From the NCBI GenBank assembly GCA_029553295.1, contig JAKPCK010000130.1, positions 1 to 64,000 on the forward strand: a DNA stretch of 64,000 nt, written 5' to 3'. This document shows positions 9,507 through 20,127 of this stretch, piece by piece. A program made the position numbers and the translations under genes. The DNA comes from Deltaproteobacteria bacterium (GTDB lineage Bacteria; Desulfobacterota; Syntrophorhabdia; Syntrophorhabdales; Syntrophorhabdaceae). The notes beneath the pieces are model-generated. The model did not search any database. It saw nothing but the letters and a program-made list of their open reading frames with translations, and was not told the DNA's origin. The first letter of the stretch is position 1; each line of letters starts with the position of its first letter.

Positions 9507-12500
9507 ATGCCGAAAAGAACAGACTTAAAGAGCATACTCATAATAGGGTCAGGACCCATTATCATAGGTCAGGCCTGCGAGTTCGACTATTCAGGCACAC
9601 AGGCATGTAAGGCATTAAAAGAAGAAGGTTACAGGGTTATACTTATAAACTCAAACCCTGCCACGATCATGACAGACCCTGAACTGGCTGATGTAACCTA
9701 CATCGAACCTATAACACCTTATATGGTTGAAAGGATTATAGAAAAAGAAAGACCTGACGCGCTTCTTCCCACCCTTGGCGGTCAGACTGCCCTAAATGTA
9801 TCTTTAAGGGTAGCAGAGGACGGTTACCTTGAGAGATTTAATGTGGAGATGATAGGGGCAAATGTAGATGCCATTAAAAAGGCTGAAGACAGAAGTCTAT
9901 TTAAAGAGGCAATGAAAAAGATAGGGCTTTCTGTGCCTGAAAGTGGATATGCGAGGTCATTATCTGAGGCATTAGAGATTGCCGACCGCATAGATTTCCC
10001 TCTTATAATAAGACCCTCCTTTACATTAGGCGGCACAGGGGGGAACATTGCCTACAACAGGATAGAGTTTGAAAGGTATGTCCAGTTCGGCCTCGATGCA
10101 AGCCCTTATCATGAGGTTTTAATCGAAGAGTCTGTTATAGGCTGGAAGGAATTTGAACTCGAGGTAATGCGAGATAAAAAGGACAATGTAGTAATCATCT
10201 GTTCCATAGAGAACCTCGACCCCATGGGAATCCATACAGGTGATTCCATCACTGTTGCCCCTGTCCAGACACTAACGGATAAGGAATACCAGATCATGAG
10301 GGATGCGGCCATAAAGATAATCAGGGAGATAGGTGTGGATACCGGCGGGTCAAACATCCAGTTTGCTGTAAACCCCCAAAACGGAAAGATGTATGTAATA
10401 GAGATGAACCCCAGGGTATCAAGATCCTCGGCACTGGCAAGTAAGGCCACAGGCTTTCCCATAGCAAAGATTGCAGCCAAACTTGCCATTGGTTATACCC
10501 TTGACGAGATACCCAACGACATAACAAAAAAGACACCTGCCTCTTTTGAACCAACCATAGACTATGTGGTCGTGAAGATCCCCAGGTTTGCCTTTGAAAA
10601 ATTCCCTGATGCAGACCAGACGCTCACAACACAGATGAAGTCTGTAGGTGAGGTCATGGCCATAGGCAGGACATTCAAAGAGGCTTTCCATAAGGCAATA
10701 AGGTCACTTGAGATTGGTGAGTATGGGCTCGTCAGAAAGTCCACTGATATTGATGAAATTATAAAAAAATTAAGGACACCCAACTGGGAGAGGGTATGGT
10801 ATATAGCGGATGCCATAAGAGAGGGCATGTCCATAGATGAGATATATGAATACACAAATATAGACAGATGGTTCTTGAACAACATTGCAGAGCTTGTGGA
10901 GTTTGAAGAGGGGCTTAGAGAACATCCTGGCCATGATAAAATATCTCTTTTAAGGAGGGCAAAAGAACTCGGTTTTTCAGACAGATTCCTTGCAGAGATT
11001 TTACAGTCAGAGGAAAAAGAGATAAGAAAGGCAAGGATGGCATCGGGTATTTTCCCTGTCTATAAGACCGTAGATACATGCGCTGCAGAATTTCCTGCAT
11101 ACACCCCTTATCTATATTCCACCTATGAAAAACCCTTTTATGTTGTGGATGAAGAAAATCATACCTTGAGAAATACCACAGAGTGCGAATCAAACCCCAC
11201 AGAACGAAAAAAGGTGATGATTCTTGGTAGTGGTCCCAATAGAATTGGCCAGGGGATTGAGTTTGATTACTGCTGTGTCCACGCTGCATTCGCATTAAAG
11301 GAAGAAGGATTTGAGACCATAATGGTAAACTGTAACCCCGAGACCGTATCAACGGATTATGACACCTCAGACAGGCTTTATTTTGAGCCGCTTACTTATG
11401 AGGATGTCCTATCCATTGTAGAGAAGGAAAAACCATACGGCATCATAGTCCAGTTTGGAGGCCAGACACCTTTAAAGCTTGCAGTGCCTCTGGCACAGGC
11501 AGGGGTTAATATACTCGGGACATCCCCTGACTCCATTGACAGGGCAGAGGACAGAAAAAGATTCGATGAACTCCTCACAAAACTGAACCTGAAAAGACCT
11601 GAAAGCGGCACTGCAAGGACATGGCAAGAGGCAATAAATGTCGCAAAATCCATAGGTTACCCTGTTATGGTCAGACCGTCCTATGTCTTAGGGGGAAGGG
11701 CAATGGAGATTGTATACGATGAGGATAGCCTTGTAGCATATATGAAAAGGGCACTCGAGGCGTCACCAGAACACCCCATCCTTATAGACAGGTTTCTTGA
11801 AAATGCCATAGAGGTAGATGTGGATGCCATAGCCGATGGGGATGATGTGGTCATCGGTGGTATTATGGAGCATATAGAGGAGGCAGGCATACATTCTGGG
11901 GATTCGGCCTGTTCTATACCACCTTATTCCCTTTCAAAAGACATAACAGATGAGATAAAGAGACAGACCATCATGCTGGCAAAAGAATTAAATGTTATAG
12001 GGCTTATGAACTGCCAGTATGCAATAAAGGACGGGCAGATTTATATCCTTGAAGTAAACCCCAGGGCATCAAGGACCATACCTTTTGTTAGTAAGGCTAC
12101 TGGCAGACCCCTTGCAAAGATTGCGGCAAAACTCATGGTAGGAAAAAAACTAAATGACCTGGGTATAAGAGAGGAGATTGTCCCTGGTTATACCTCTGTG
12201 AAAGAGGCTGTATTTTCTTTTATAAAATTTCCTGGTGTAGATACCATATTAGGGCCTGAGATGAAATCTACAGGTGAGGTCATGGGCACAGACTGTGATT
12301 TCGGCAGGGCGTTTGCAAAATCACAAATTGGTGCAGGCTATATACTGCCTACAAAAGGCACGGTATTTATAAGTGTAAATGATGAGGATAAACCCCACAT
12401 ACTACCTGCTATAAAGATCCTCTCGGAGTGTTGCCTGAATATAGTTGCCACAAAAGGCACTGCAAGATTTCTAAATGACAACGGTATTGATGCCCGTGTT

Positions 12501-12791
12501 GTAAAGAAGATGACAGAGGGTAGACCCAATGCAGTGGACAAAATTAAAAACAACGAGATTTCTATGATTATAAATATACCGAAAGGGGCAAAATCAGTTA
12601 AGGAATCATACTACATAAGAAGGGCAGCCCTTGTCTATAACATCCCCTATTTTACCACAGTAGCAGGTGCAAAGGCAGTAGCCCACGCAATATCAGCCCT
12701 TGTAAGAGAAGAAATCCACGCCACACCCATTCAGGAACACTACATGCTGAACAGAATATGTAATAATCTGGGGGCAAGATATGAAAGATAA
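9507..12791 (+). CDS. carB: Carbamoyl-phosphate synthase large subunit CarB
   Basis: This 1094-residue protein has the duplicated architecture of CarB. The first ATP-grasp half begins with [21 protein letters not shown], and the second half begins near residue 570 with [22 protein letters not shown]-terminal MGS-like allosteric domain occupies ~940-1080. It is full length with both catalytic halves apparently intact ([13 protein letters not shown] and [13 protein letters not shown] are the paired metal-site motifs). Its 3' end overlaps nadE by 11 bases. Confidence 0.97.
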   Translation: MPKRTDLKSILIIGSGPIIIGQACEFDYSGTQACKALKEEGYRVILINSNPATIMTDPELADVTYIEPITPYMVERIIEKERPDALLPTLGGQTALNVSLRVAEDGYLERFNVEMIGANVDAIKKAEDRSLFKEAMKKIGLSVPESGYARSLSEALEIADRIDFPLIIRPSFTLGGTGGNIAYNRIEFERYVQFGLDASPYHEVLIEESVIGWKEFELEVMRDKKDNVVIICSIENLDPMGIHTGDSITVAPVQTLTDKEYQIMRDAAIKIIREIGVDTGGSNIQFAVNPQNGKMYVIEMNPRVSRSSALASKATGFPIAKIAAKLAIGYTLDEIPNDITKKTPASFEPTIDYVVVKIPRFAFEKFPDADQTLTTQMKSVGEVMAIGRTFKEAFHKAIRSLEIGEYGLVRKSTDIDEIIKKLRTPNWERVWYIADAIREGMSIDEIYEYTNIDRWFLNNIAELVEFEEGLREHPGHDKISLLRRAKELGFSDRFLAEILQSEEKEIRKARMASGIFPVYKTVDTCAAEFPAYTPYLYSTYEKPFYVVDEENHTLRNTTECESNPTERKKVMILGSGPNRIGQGIEFDYCCVHAAFALKEEGFETIMVNCNPETVSTDYDTSDRLYFEPLTYEDVLSIVEKEKPYGIIVQFGGQTPLKLAVPLAQAGVNILGTSPDSIDRAEDRKRFDELLTKLNLKRPESGTARTWQEAINVAKSIGYPVMVRPSYVLGGRAMEIVYDEDSLVAYMKRALEASPEHPILIDRFLENAIEVDVDAIADGDDVVIGGIMEHIEEAGIHSGDSACSIPPYSLSKDITDEIKRQTIMLAKELNVIGLMNCQYAIKDGQIYILEVNPRASRTIPFVSKATGRPLAKIAAKLMVGKKLNDLGIREEIVPGYTSVKEAVFSFIKFPGVDTILGPEMKSTGEVMGTDCDFGRAFAKSQIGAGYILPTKGTVFISVNDEDKPHILPAIKILSECCLNIVATKGTARFLNDNGIDARVVKKMTEGRPNAVDKIKNNEISMIINIPKGAKSVKESYYIRRAALVYNIPYFTTVAGAKAVAHAISALVREEIHATPIQEHYMLNRICNNLGARYER

Positions 12792-14490
12792 TATAAGGAT
12801 TGCCATGGGTCAGATAAACTGCACGGTGGGTGACCTAAAGGGCAATAAGGATAAAATACTCGATTACATTCTCAAGGCAGAATCCATAGGTGCAGATATA
12901 GTATGCTTTCCTGAGCTTGCCATAACAGGGTATCCCCCTGAGGATTTAGTCCTTAAACCCCGCTTTGTCCAGGAAAATATAGATGTTATAAATGGTATAT
13001 CAAAAAATGTGGGAGAGATGATTGTGGTGTGCGGGTTTATTAACCAGGAAGAAGACAGGATTTACAATGCAGCGGCGGTTATGTATGGAGGCTCTATCAG
13101 GGGTATCTATCACAAGGCACTGCTACCCAATTACGGTGTGTTTGACGAAAAAAGGTATTTCAAATCAGGTGGAGAACCCATTGTGTTCTCCTATGGACCC
13201 ATTAGATTTGGTGTAAACATCTGTGAAGACATATGGTTTAAAGAGGGTCCGACCCGACTTCAGGCAATGGCATCTGCAACCCTGATTTTAAATATTAATG
13301 CCTCCCCATATCATGCAGGTAAGATTAAGACAAGGGAGGCAGTGCTCACAGAGCGGGCAAGGGAGCACAATATAGCCATTGTGTATACAAATTTGGTAGG
13401 CGGACAGGATGAGCTTGTCTTTGATGGTGGCAGCATGGTGGTTGACAGGGATGGTTATGTAAATGCAAGGGCAAATCAGTTTAAGGAGGAGTTATGTATT
13501 TATGACATGCCCGTACCACACCTCACAAATGTATATGATAATCAACAGAAAAAGGCAAAACAGTGGTCTCACAGGATAATAGAGATTGCAGATAAAATCC
13601 CTGTAAAGGATAGGCCCAAGGTTGATTTAACCCCTTACACACCCCTTGGCCCCGAAGAAGAGATTTACAATGCCCTTATTCTGGGCCTAAAAGACTATGT
13701 AGTAAAAAATAGATTTAAGACTGTAGTTATTGGCTTAAGCGGTGGAATAGACTCTTCCCTTGTCTGTGTTATTGCCTGTGATGCAATAGGCAGTGAAAAT
13801 GTTGTGGTTGTATTCATGCCATCTCGTTATACATCCCGTGAATCAAGGGAAGATGTCTACGGGCTTTCAAAAAATCTCAAGATAAAATTGCTCGAGATCC
13901 CCATCGATTCCATTTTCAGTGCATACCTTGATACCTTAAACCCTTATTTTAAAGGCATGGATGAGGACATCACCGAGGAGAATATCCAGGCAAGGATAAG
14001 GGGAAATATTATTATGGCGCTTTCCAATAAATTCGGCTGGCTTGTTCTCACAACAGGAAATAAATCAGAGATGAGCGTAGGCTATGCAACCCTATACGGA
14101 GATATGGCAGGCGGATTTGCCGTGATAAAGGATGTACCAAAGACCCTTGTATACGGGCTCGCCCGCTACAGGAATTCCAGAGGAATTGTAATACCTGAGA
14201 GGGTCCTTACAAAAGAGCCCACAGCAGAACTCAAACCAAACCAGAAGGACTCAGATACACTCCCGCCCTATGATACCCTCGATGCCATACTAAAGGCATA
14301 TATAGAAGAGGACAAAGAATTAGATGAGATAGTATCTATGGGCCTTGATGCAGATACTGTGAAAAAGGTGCTGCGCATGGTGGATATAAACGAGTATAAA
14401 AGGCGACAGGCACCCCCTGGCATAAAGATTACACCCAAGGCATTCGGCAGAGACAGAAGGATGCCCATAACGAATAGGTATAGGATGTAG
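12781..14490 (+). CDS. nadE: Glutamine-dependent NAD+ synthetase
   Basis: This 569-residue two-domain enzyme makes NAD+ from deamido-NAD+ using glutamine. The N-terminal nitrilase-type glutaminase (1-265) shows the Glu-Lys-Cys triad in [31 protein letters not shown] and [10 protein letters not shown]. The C-terminal synthetase (290-569) has the P-loop [11 protein letters not shown] and the [18 protein letters not shown] motif. It starts inside the end of carB, indicating translational coupling, and closes the group of glutamine-using genes before the dsr operon. Confidence 0.96.
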   Translation: MKDNIRIAMGQINCTVGDLKGNKDKILDYILKAESIGADIVCFPELAITGYPPEDLVLKPRFVQENIDVINGISKNVGEMIVVCGFINQEEDRIYNAAAVMYGGSIRGIYHKALLPNYGVFDEKRYFKSGGEPIVFSYGPIRFGVNICEDIWFKEGPTRLQAMASATLILNINASPYHAGKIKTREAVLTERAREHNIAIVYTNLVGGQDELVFDGGSMVVDRDGYVNARANQFKEELCIYDMPVPHLTNVYDNQQKKAKQWSHRIIEIADKIPVKDRPKVDLTPYTPLGPEEEIYNALILGLKDYVVKNRFKTVVIGLSGGIDSSLVCVIACDAIGSENVVVVFMPSRYTSRESREDVYGLSKNLKIKLLEIPIDSIFSAYLDTLNPYFKGMDEDITEENIQARIRGNIIMALSNKFGWLVLTTGNKSEMSVGYATLYGDMAGGFAVIKDVPKTLVYGLARYRNSRGIVIPERVLTKEPTAELKPNQKDSDTLPPYDTLDAILKAYIEEDKELDEIVSMGLDADTVKKVLRMVDINEYKRRQAPPGIKITPKAFGRDRRMPITNRYRM

Positions 14491-14562
14491 ATGGTAAGCC
14501 TTTAAGGGGTTTTTGTAAGTGTCTTTAAGTCTTTAAAAAATCACATTCTTTTACAAAAATAA

Positions 14563-14590
14563 TTGACAAGTTTGGACAATATGTTACTAT
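14563..14590 (+). promoter_or_regulatory. Sigma-70-type promoter for the dsr operon
   Basis: A perfect -35 TTGACA (14563-14568) is followed after 16 bases by TACTAT (14585-14590), 4 of 6 matches to TATAAT. It lies in the 141-base gap between nadE and dsrA, about 35-40 bases before the dsrA ATG, and is the only good promoter I see ahead of the dsr run. Confidence 0.55.
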
Positions 14591-14631
14591 CTCTTTAAGG
14601 TTTTATTCAGTTAAAATTTAGGGGGTGAATT

Positions 14632-15795
14632 ATGAGTGACGAGACACCTTTGCTCGACGAACTCGAAAAAGGACCATGGCCAAGTTATGTAACCCAGATA
14701 AAGCGTGCGGCAAAGAAGAAAAAGGCTGCAAAGGACCTCCTCGGTATCCAGGAACTCTCGTACAAGGACAGGGTAACCCACTGGAAACACGGTGGTATTG
14801 TGGGTGTTACAGGATATGGGAGCGGTGTTATAGGTAGATACTGTGACCAGCCGGAAAAGTTCCCGGACGCTGCCCAGTTTCATACAATGAGAATAAACCA
14901 TCCAGCAGGTTGGTTTTATAACACGAAATCCTTGAGAGAAATCTGTGATACCTGGGAGCAATACGGCAGCGGTCTTACAAACTTCCACGGTTCTACAGGG
15001 GATATCATCCTCCTCGGTACAACAACAGAGAACCTCCAGCCCTGTTTCGATGCCCTGACAGAAAAGGGTTATGACTTAGGTGGCTCAGGTTCTGCCTTAA
15101 GAACCATTACAGGTTGTGTGGGTCAGGCAAGGTGCGAGTGGTCGAATTTCGATACCTTGAATCTTGTGTATGACCTGACCATGGAATTCCAGGACGAGAT
15201 CCACAGACCCCGCTGGCCTTATAAGTTCAAGATCAAGGCATCCGGCTGTCCCAACGACTGTGTGGCAGCCATTGCAAGGGCTGATTTCACCATCATAGGG
15301 ACATGGAGAGATAGCTTGAGGATTGACCAGACTGCCATCAGAAATTATGTGGACAATGGCTTTGAGATTAAAACCCTTGTAGTGGACAAGTGTCCATCAG
15401 GTGCCTTAGAATGGGATGATAGGACAAAAGAACTGAAACTCAATGCAGAAGACTGTGTCCGCTGTATGCACTGTATAAACAAGATGCCAAAGGCAATAAG
15501 ACCGGGTACAGATTGCGGTGCCACAATCCTGGTAGGGGGAAAGGCGCCCATCATCAAAGGCGCATACCTGTCATGGGTACTTATTCCCTTTATAAAGGTA
15601 GAGCCGCCCTATGAGGAGATTAAGGACCTCTTGAGAAAGATATGGGACTTCTGGGATGAAAACGGTCGCACCAGAGAGAGGCTTGCAGAACTCATAGAAA
15701 GGGTTGGCTTGAAGAATTTCTTAAAAGAGATAGGCATACCGCCTGTCCCTCAGATGGTCTACAAACCCAGGGCAAACCCGTATGTATATTTTTGA
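14632..15795 (+). CDS. dsrA: Dissimilatory sulfite reductase alpha subunit DsrA
   Basis: This 387-residue subunit of the alpha2beta2 siroheme enzyme reduces sulfite with DsrC as co-substrate. Motifs include [11 protein letters not shown] and [12 protein letters not shown] near the N-terminus. The siroheme-[4Fe-4S] ligand cysteines appear in [11 protein letters not shown] and [14 protein letters not shown], and an inserted ferredoxin domain has CPSGAL plus [21 protein letters not shown] site precedes the ATG. Compared with my recollection of Desulfovibrio DsrA (about 437 residues), it lacks an insert of roughly 20 residues before the ferredoxin domain and a C-terminal tail of roughly 20 residues, ending soon after the NPYVYF motif. 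It is cytoplasmic and partnered with dsrB. Confidence 0.95.
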   Translation: MSDETPLLDELEKGPWPSYVTQIKRAAKKKKAAKDLLGIQELSYKDRVTHWKHGGIVGVTGYGSGVIGRYCDQPEKFPDAAQFHTMRINHPAGWFYNTKSLREICDTWEQYGSGLTNFHGSTGDIILLGTTTENLQPCFDALTEKGYDLGGSGSALRTITGCVGQARCEWSNFDTLNLVYDLTMEFQDEIHRPRWPYKFKIKASGCPNDCVAAIARADFTIIGTWRDSLRIDQTAIRNYVDNGFEIKTLVVDKCPSGALEWDDRTKELKLNAEDCVRCMHCINKMPKAIRPGTDCGATILVGGKAPIIKGAYLSWVLIPFIKVEPPYEEIKDLLRKIWDFWDENGRTRERLAELIERVGLKNFLKEIGIPPVPQMVYKPRANPYVYF

Positions 15796-15828
15796 TGTTT
15801 AATGTTAAAAGTTGAGTTTTGAATAAAA

Positions 15829-15860
15829 AACATTGAACACAGAACATTGAACATAGAACA
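15829..15860. repeat. 14-base tandem repeat in the dsrA-dsrB spacer
   Basis: AACATTGAACACAG (15829-15842) is followed directly by AACATTGAACATAG (15843-15856) and then AACA. The flanking bases (TTTAATGTTAAAAGTTGAG) are built from similar short words. It sits just before the dsrB ribosome site AAAGGAGGG. Function unknown; it looks like an intergenic microsatellite. Confidence 0.75.
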
Positions 15861-15878
15861 AAACAAAGGAGGGCAATT

Positions 15879-16943
15879 ATGGGAAGGACAGATATAGGGC
15901 CACCGGATTACAGGGATATGCTCCCCCCGGTGATAAAGAAAAATTATGGAAAGTGGAAATATCACGAGACCATAAGGCCGGGTGTTCTAAGGCATGTCTC
16001 CGAATCAGGAGATGAGGTCTATACAGTAAGGACAGGTTCTCCCAGACTTCTGTCCGTAGATTTTATAAGGGACATCTGTGATGTTGCCGATAAATACTGT
16101 GATGGCTATTTGAGATTTACAAGCCGTTATAATATCGAGTTTATGACAGACAAAAAGGCAAATGTGGATGCCCTGATAGAGGAATTAAAAAGGCTCGGTC
16201 TTCCTGTGGGAGGAACGGGCAATGCCATATCGAATATCGTCCACACCCAGGGATGGATCCACTGTCACAGTGCAGCAACAGATGCCTCGGGTCTTGTAAA
16301 GGCCATAATGGACGAACTGTATGATTATTTTACGAGTATGAAACTGCCTGCCTATGTGAGAATTGCCGTTGCATGCTGTATAAATATGTGCGGTGCTGTT
16401 CACTGCTCTGATTTGGCCATAGTGGGTGTCCACAGAAGACCACCGAAGATAGACCATGAAAAGGTCCTTGCCCAGTGCGAGATACCCACGACCATCCAGT
16501 CCTGTCCTACAGGGGCTATAAGGCGGCACCCTGACCCCAATGTAAAGAGTGTTGTTGTCCGTGAGGACCTATGCATGTATTGTGCCAACTGTTTTACCGT
16601 ATGTCCTGCCATGCCCCTTGCAGACCCTGAGGGTGACGGCGTGGCCATCTATGCCGGTGGTAAGGTGTCCAATGCAAGAAAACCACCCATGTTCTCAAGA
16701 ATGGTTGTGCCTTTCTTACCAAATAATCCTCCTCGCTGGCCAGAGGTAGTCAACGTGATAAAAAAGATCGTGGAGGTATATGCATCCCATGCAAAGAAAT
16801 ACGAGAGGATGGGTGAATGGATAGAGCGTATCGGCTGGGAGAAATTCTTTAAATTAACGGATATCCCTTTTACAGAACAGCATATAGATGATTTTACCCA
16901 TGCAGTGGAGACATACAGAACCACGACACAGTTTAAGTGGTAA
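15879..16943 (+). CDS. dsrB: Dissimilatory sulfite reductase beta subunit DsrB
   Basis: This is the 354-residue partner of DsrA. The opening [18 protein letters not shown] and the cofactor-binding [10 protein letters not shown] segment are DsrB-like. The cluster ligands appear as Cys in [11 protein letters not shown] and as [13 protein letters not shown] ferredoxin insert provides CPTGAI and [15 protein letters not shown]. The C-terminus ([16 protein letters not shown]) is typical. A strong AAAGGAGGG site precedes the ATG. The 83-base gap after dsrA holds a tandem repeat. Confidence 0.96.
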   Translation: MGRTDIGPPDYRDMLPPVIKKNYGKWKYHETIRPGVLRHVSESGDEVYTVRTGSPRLLSVDFIRDICDVADKYCDGYLRFTSRYNIEFMTDKKANVDALIEELKRLGLPVGGTGNAISNIVHTQGWIHCHSAATDASGLVKAIMDELYDYFTSMKLPAYVRIAVACCINMCGAVHCSDLAIVGVHRRPPKIDHEKVLAQCEIPTTIQSCPTGAIRRHPDPNVKSVVVREDLCMYCANCFTVCPAMPLADPEGDGVAIYAGGKVSNARKPPMFSRMVVPFLPNNPPRWPEVVNVIKKIVEVYASHAKKYERMGEWIERIGWEKFFKLTDIPFTEQHIDDFTHAVETYRTTTQFKW

Positions 16944-16966
16944 AAAAAGCCCAAGGAGGTAGAACC

Positions 16967-17170
16967 TTGTCTGACGAGATAACCCCTGAATTAAAACAGA
17001 AGATCATAGATTATCTAAAGACAGTATCCAAGGCAAAGAACAAAGAGGTGGCCCGGGCAATAGATGCGGACAAACACCTTGTGGATAAGGCCATTGCCGA
17101 ACTCAGCAAGGAGGGTAAGATAGAGTACATCTATCTCGGTGCATCCTTTATTAAACTGAAAGAAGATTGA
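16967..17170 (+). CDS. dsrD: DsrD-like winged-helix protein
   Basis: This small protein of 67 residues occupies the position of DsrD, directly after dsrB and before dsrN. The start is taken as TTG 16967 because AAGGAGGT lies 7 bases upstream; an in-frame ATG at 16937 would overlap the dsrB end and lacks a site. The sequence (ELKQKIIDYLKTVSKAKNKEVARAI, then DKAIAELSKEGKIEYIYLGASFIKL) fits a winged-helix fold: three helices and a beta-hairpin ending in a Tyr-rich wing. DsrD is reported to stimulate sulfite reduction. It is about 10 residues shorter than Desulfovibrio DsrD and divergent, so family membership rests partly on position. Confidence 0.7.
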   Translation: MSDEITPELKQKIIDYLKTVSKAKNKEVARAIDADKHLVDKAIAELSKEGKIEYIYLGASFIKLKED

Positions 17171-17202
17171 TTTTTCGTATGGTTTATGGGGTTTGAACTC
17201 AT

Positions 17203-18630
17203 ATGCCTGCCCGAATGATGATTGCAGCACCATCAGGCAGAAGCGGTAAGACCATCATAACTGCTGGAATCTGTGCGGCTTTAAGAAAAAGGGGTCTTGT
17301 GGTTCAGGCCTTTAAAAAAGGACCGGACTATATAGACCCCTCATGGCTTACTGCTGCCTCAAAAAGACCGTGCAGGAATCTCGACCTATATATGATGAAA
17401 AAGGATGTAATCATAAAAACCTTTTACAGGGCATCAGAGGATGCAGATATCTCCATCATAGAGGCAAATATGGGTTTTTATGATGGTGTGAAACCTGATG
17501 GAAGAGATAGCCCTGCAGGCCTGGCAAGGCTCCTCGATGCACCTGTTATCTTTGTGGTTAACTGTTTACGTATAACAAGGAGTGTGGCAGCAATAATCCA
17601 GGGGTTTATGGGGTTTGAACAAGGAAGTAACATAAAAGGGGTCATTCTGAACAATGTCTCAGGTCAAAGGCACGAAAAAAAACTCACAGACAGTATAAAA
17701 AGGCACTGCCGTGTCCCTATCATAGGTGTTGTGCCCAAATCTTCATCCTTGAATATCAAAGAAAGACATCTCGGGCTCATCCCTTCTGTGGAGAACCATG
17801 AAAAAGAAGACCTGATCAACAATATGGCCCGATTTTTTGAGAGGTATATAGACATGGACAGGATACTGTCTATTGCAGAAGGCCCTGTTGTTAAAAAACC
17901 CCATAACAACATATCTGGTACATACAAAAATACAAAGAAAAGTCCACGGGTAAAGCTGGGGATATTCTACGATAAGGTGTTCAGTTTCTATTATCCCGAA
18001 AACCTCGAAGCCCTTGAAAAAAACGGTGCCGAACTTGTATATATTGACTCCATGAAAGACACTGCACTACCCAATGTCCACGGTCTTTACATAGGAGGGG
18101 GATTTCCTGAGTTATACGGGTCTGAGATTACAAAAAACAGGTCTCTTTTGTTAGAGCTAAAGAGGGCTATTGAGGGCTGGATGCCTGTTTACTGTGAGTG
18201 TGCAGGGCTTATGTATTTATGTAGTGGTATAAAGACCCATGAAGGGTTTTTTGAAATGGCAAAGATTATACCGTCTGTTGTGGAGATAAAGGGGTCACCT
18301 CAGGGACATGGATATATGGAGGCCGAGGTAATCACAGAAAACCCGTTTTTTAAAAAGGGAGTAAAGATAAAAGGCCATGAATTTCACTATTCAAGGCTGA
18401 TAAAGGACAGGGATTTACCATGTGCCTTTAGGGTTTTAAGGGGTCATGGAATAGACGGATATAATGATGGTATAGTGTATAAGAACATGTTTGCATCTTA
18501 CATGCATATCCATGCTGCAAGTGTGCCTTATTGGGCAAAAAATTTTGTTCAGATTGCAGAAAGGTATAAAAACTGTAATATGGATATGCAACAGGTTATA
18601 AAAAAGGGGGTGTATTGTAATGCCGGATGA
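17203..18630 (+). CDS. dsrN: DsrN, CbiA/CobB-type amidase (siroheme amidation)
   Basis: This 475-residue protein is related to cobyrinic acid a,c-diamide synthase. The N-terminal P-loop ATPase part shows MIAAPSGRSGKT near residue 5, and the class I glutaminase-like C-terminal part shows YCECAGLMYL near residue 330 with the nucleophile Cys. In dsr operons this protein is DsrN, proposed to amidate siroheme for sulfite reductase. Its place between dsrD and dsrC supports that over a role in cobalamin synthesis, although cobyrinate amidation cannot be excluded. It overlaps the next gene by 11 bases. Confidence 0.88.
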   Translation: MPARMMIAAPSGRSGKTIITAGICAALRKRGLVVQAFKKGPDYIDPSWLTAASKRPCRNLDLYMMKKDVIIKTFYRASEDADISIIEANMGFYDGVKPDGRDSPAGLARLLDAPVIFVVNCLRITRSVAAIIQGFMGFEQGSNIKGVILNNVSGQRHEKKLTDSIKRHCRVPIIGVVPKSSSLNIKERHLGLIPSVENHEKEDLINNMARFFERYIDMDRILSIAEGPVVKKPHNNISGTYKNTKKSPRVKLGIFYDKVFSFYYPENLEALEKNGAELVYIDSMKDTALPNVHGLYIGGGFPELYGSEITKNRSLLLELKRAIEGWMPVYCECAGLMYLCSGIKTHEGFFEMAKIIPSVVEIKGSPQGHGYMEAEVITENPFFKKGVKIKGHEFHYSRLIKDRDLPCAFRVLRGHGIDGYNDGIVYKNMFASYMHIHAASVPYWAKNFVQIAERYKNCNMDMQQVIKKGVYCNAG

Positions 18631-18820
18631 AAGTAAGATAGTTCAATGTCCTGTATGCCATACAGAGATAGAGGTGGGTTCTCAGGTGGCAAAACTCTAC
18701 GGTGCGGTAAGGGCAGCGCCGAGGGCACAGAGTAATTACGAAGGCAAAGATTATTTTTTCTGCTGTAAGGCATGCAAAAAAAAGTTTGATGAAGACCCAA
18801 AAAAATATATCAAAAAATAG
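18620..18820 (+). CDS. YHS-domain small protein within the dsr operon
   Basis: This 66-residue protein contains Cys10-x2-Cys13 (CPVCH), then a YFFCCKACKKKFDEDPKKYI ending. The latter is the hallmark of the YHS/TRASH-type metal-binding domain (Cys48, Cys49, Cys52 here). The four or five cysteines could bind a zinc or iron ion. It starts inside dsrN and ends 11 bases before dsrC, so it is co-translated with core sulfite reduction genes. It is not one of the standard named Dsr proteins; metal delivery or redox sensing is a guess. Confidence 0.75.
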   Translation: MPDESKIVQCPVCHTEIEVGSQVAKLYGAVRAAPRAQSNYEGKDYFFCCKACKKKFDEDPKKYIKK

Positions 18821-18831
18821 GAGGTTAACAG

Positions 18832-19149
18832 ATGGCAAAAACAGTTCTCGGAGGAATTGAGGTCGAGATCGATGAGGATGGATTCATCCAGGAGCCTGAA
18901 AAATGGAACCAGGCCATAGCAGAGGACCTGGCAAAGCTCGAACAGGCATACCCCATGTCAGATGAGCACTGGAAGGTCGTGAACTACTTAAGGGATTATT
19001 ATCTCAAATACGAGATAGCACCGCCTATAAGGATGCTTGTAAAACAGACAGGGTTTGATTTAAAAAAGATATATCAACTATTTCCATCTGGACCGGCAAA
19101 AGGGGCATGCAAGATCGCAGGGCTACCAAAACCCACAGGGTGTGTATAA
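18832..19149 (+). CDS. dsrC: DsrC sulfur-carrier protein
   Basis: This 105-residue protein is the co-substrate of DsrAB, leaving the enzyme as a trisulfide that is reduced at the membrane by DsrMK(JOP). The C-terminal arm carries both essential cysteines, Cys93 and Cys104, spaced CX10C and ending in GCV, which distinguishes true DsrC from TusE or RspA-type relatives. Upstream, DEHWKVVNYLRDYY and PPIRMLVKQTG are conserved family segments. A good GGAGGT site precedes the ATG. Confidence 0.97.
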   Translation: MAKTVLGGIEVEIDEDGFIQEPEKWNQAIAEDLAKLEQAYPMSDEHWKVVNYLRDYYLKYEIAPPIRMLVKQTGFDLKKIYQLFPSGPAKGACKIAGLPKPTGCV

Positions 19150-19206
19150 AAAAAAGAGGAAGATGCAGGGTTTAAGGGTACAGGGTTTAGAAGCATCTAA
19201 CCTTAT

Positions 19207-20127
19207 ATGCCCTTAAACCATGTGGATTTTATGGAGATATTTATCGCAATCCTTACCTACTTTGCATACATATTCATCGTAGTTGCCTATACGGTGAAGA
19301 TTGTTAAATATCTGAAACTACCCATACATCTCCGGTGGGAACTCTATCCAGTTATCCATGAAGATGCCTACCACTACGGTGGGTCATGTTTTGAAAATAC
19401 CAACTGGTGGGAAAAACCGAGAAAGATACGAAATATAAAAGGTTTTTTGTGGCTTCTAAAAGATTATTTCACCCTCCATGACTATCTTAAACAGAATCTC
19501 TTCTACTGGCTGGGGCTATATCCCTGGCACATAGGTTTCATATTCATAATAACCTTTCATATACTCTGTTTTTTTGGCGCCCTTTTTATGGTATCGGGCA
19601 TATCTATCTCCCATAACTCGCAGGATATATTAGGAATAATCATATACTATGCAATACTTTTTACAGGTGTATTAAGCTTCATATCAGGGGCAATAGGGAG
19701 TATCATAATCCTCATAAACAGGGTCATTGATAAAAACTTAAAGACCTATGCCTCACCACTACAGTTTTTAACGTATATTTTTACCCTGATCGTTTTTTTG
19801 AGCGGTCTTTACTCTTGGTATTATGTTGACCCAAAACTGGAGGAATACAGAGAGTTCTGGGTGGGTCTTTTAACCTTTAATTTTATAGGTGTTGAAACAG
19901 CAACAATGGTGCACATAATACTGTTTGATCTATTTCTCATATATCTTCCCTTTACCCGCTCCCTTCATTATATAACCCGTTTTTTTGCATTTTTCTTGAT
20001 AAGGTGGGATGATAAACCCAACATAAGAGGCGGGGATATGGAAAAGAGAATAGAAGGGCAATTTGAAAACAGGATAAACTGGTCAGGACCCCATATAATC
20101 ACAGGAAAATCTTGGAGAGAACAGTAG
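19207..20127 (+). CDS. dsrM: DsrM-type membrane cytochrome b (first copy)
   Basis: This 306-residue protein resembles the nitrate reductase gamma subunit family and is predicted to hold two b hemes and exchange electrons with the quinone pool. About six hydrophobic segments are visible from residue ~10 to ~280. A soluble insert contains HLRWELYPVIHEDAYHYGGS, and histidines (FHILCFFGALF, MVHIILFDLF) are candidate heme ligands. No convincing ribosome site precedes ATG 19207 or the alternative ATG 19231. The gene abuts dsrK. It is the first of two DsrMK pairs in the operon; this copy sits next to dsrC and is not followed by JOP. Confidence 0.85.
   Translation: MPLNHVDFMEIFIAILTYFAYIFIVVAYTVKIVKYLKLPIHLRWELYPVIHEDAYHYGGSCFENTNWWEKPRKIRNIKGFLWLLKDYFTLHDYLKQNLFYWLGLYPWHIGFIFIITFHILCFFGALFMVSGISISHNSQDILGIIIYYAILFTGVLSFISGAIGSIIILINRVIDKNLKTYASPLQFLTYIFTLIVFLSGLYSWYYVDPKLEEYREFWVGLLTFNFIGVETATMVHIILFDLFLIYLPFTRSLHYITRFFAFFLIRWDDKPNIRGGDMEKRIEGQFENRINWSGPHIITGKSWREQ

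Noticed and set aside
17203-18630. Cobyrinic acid a,c-diamide synthase in cobalamin synthesis
   Set aside because: No cobalamin biosynthesis genes are adjacent; its place between dsrD and dsrC favours DsrN.
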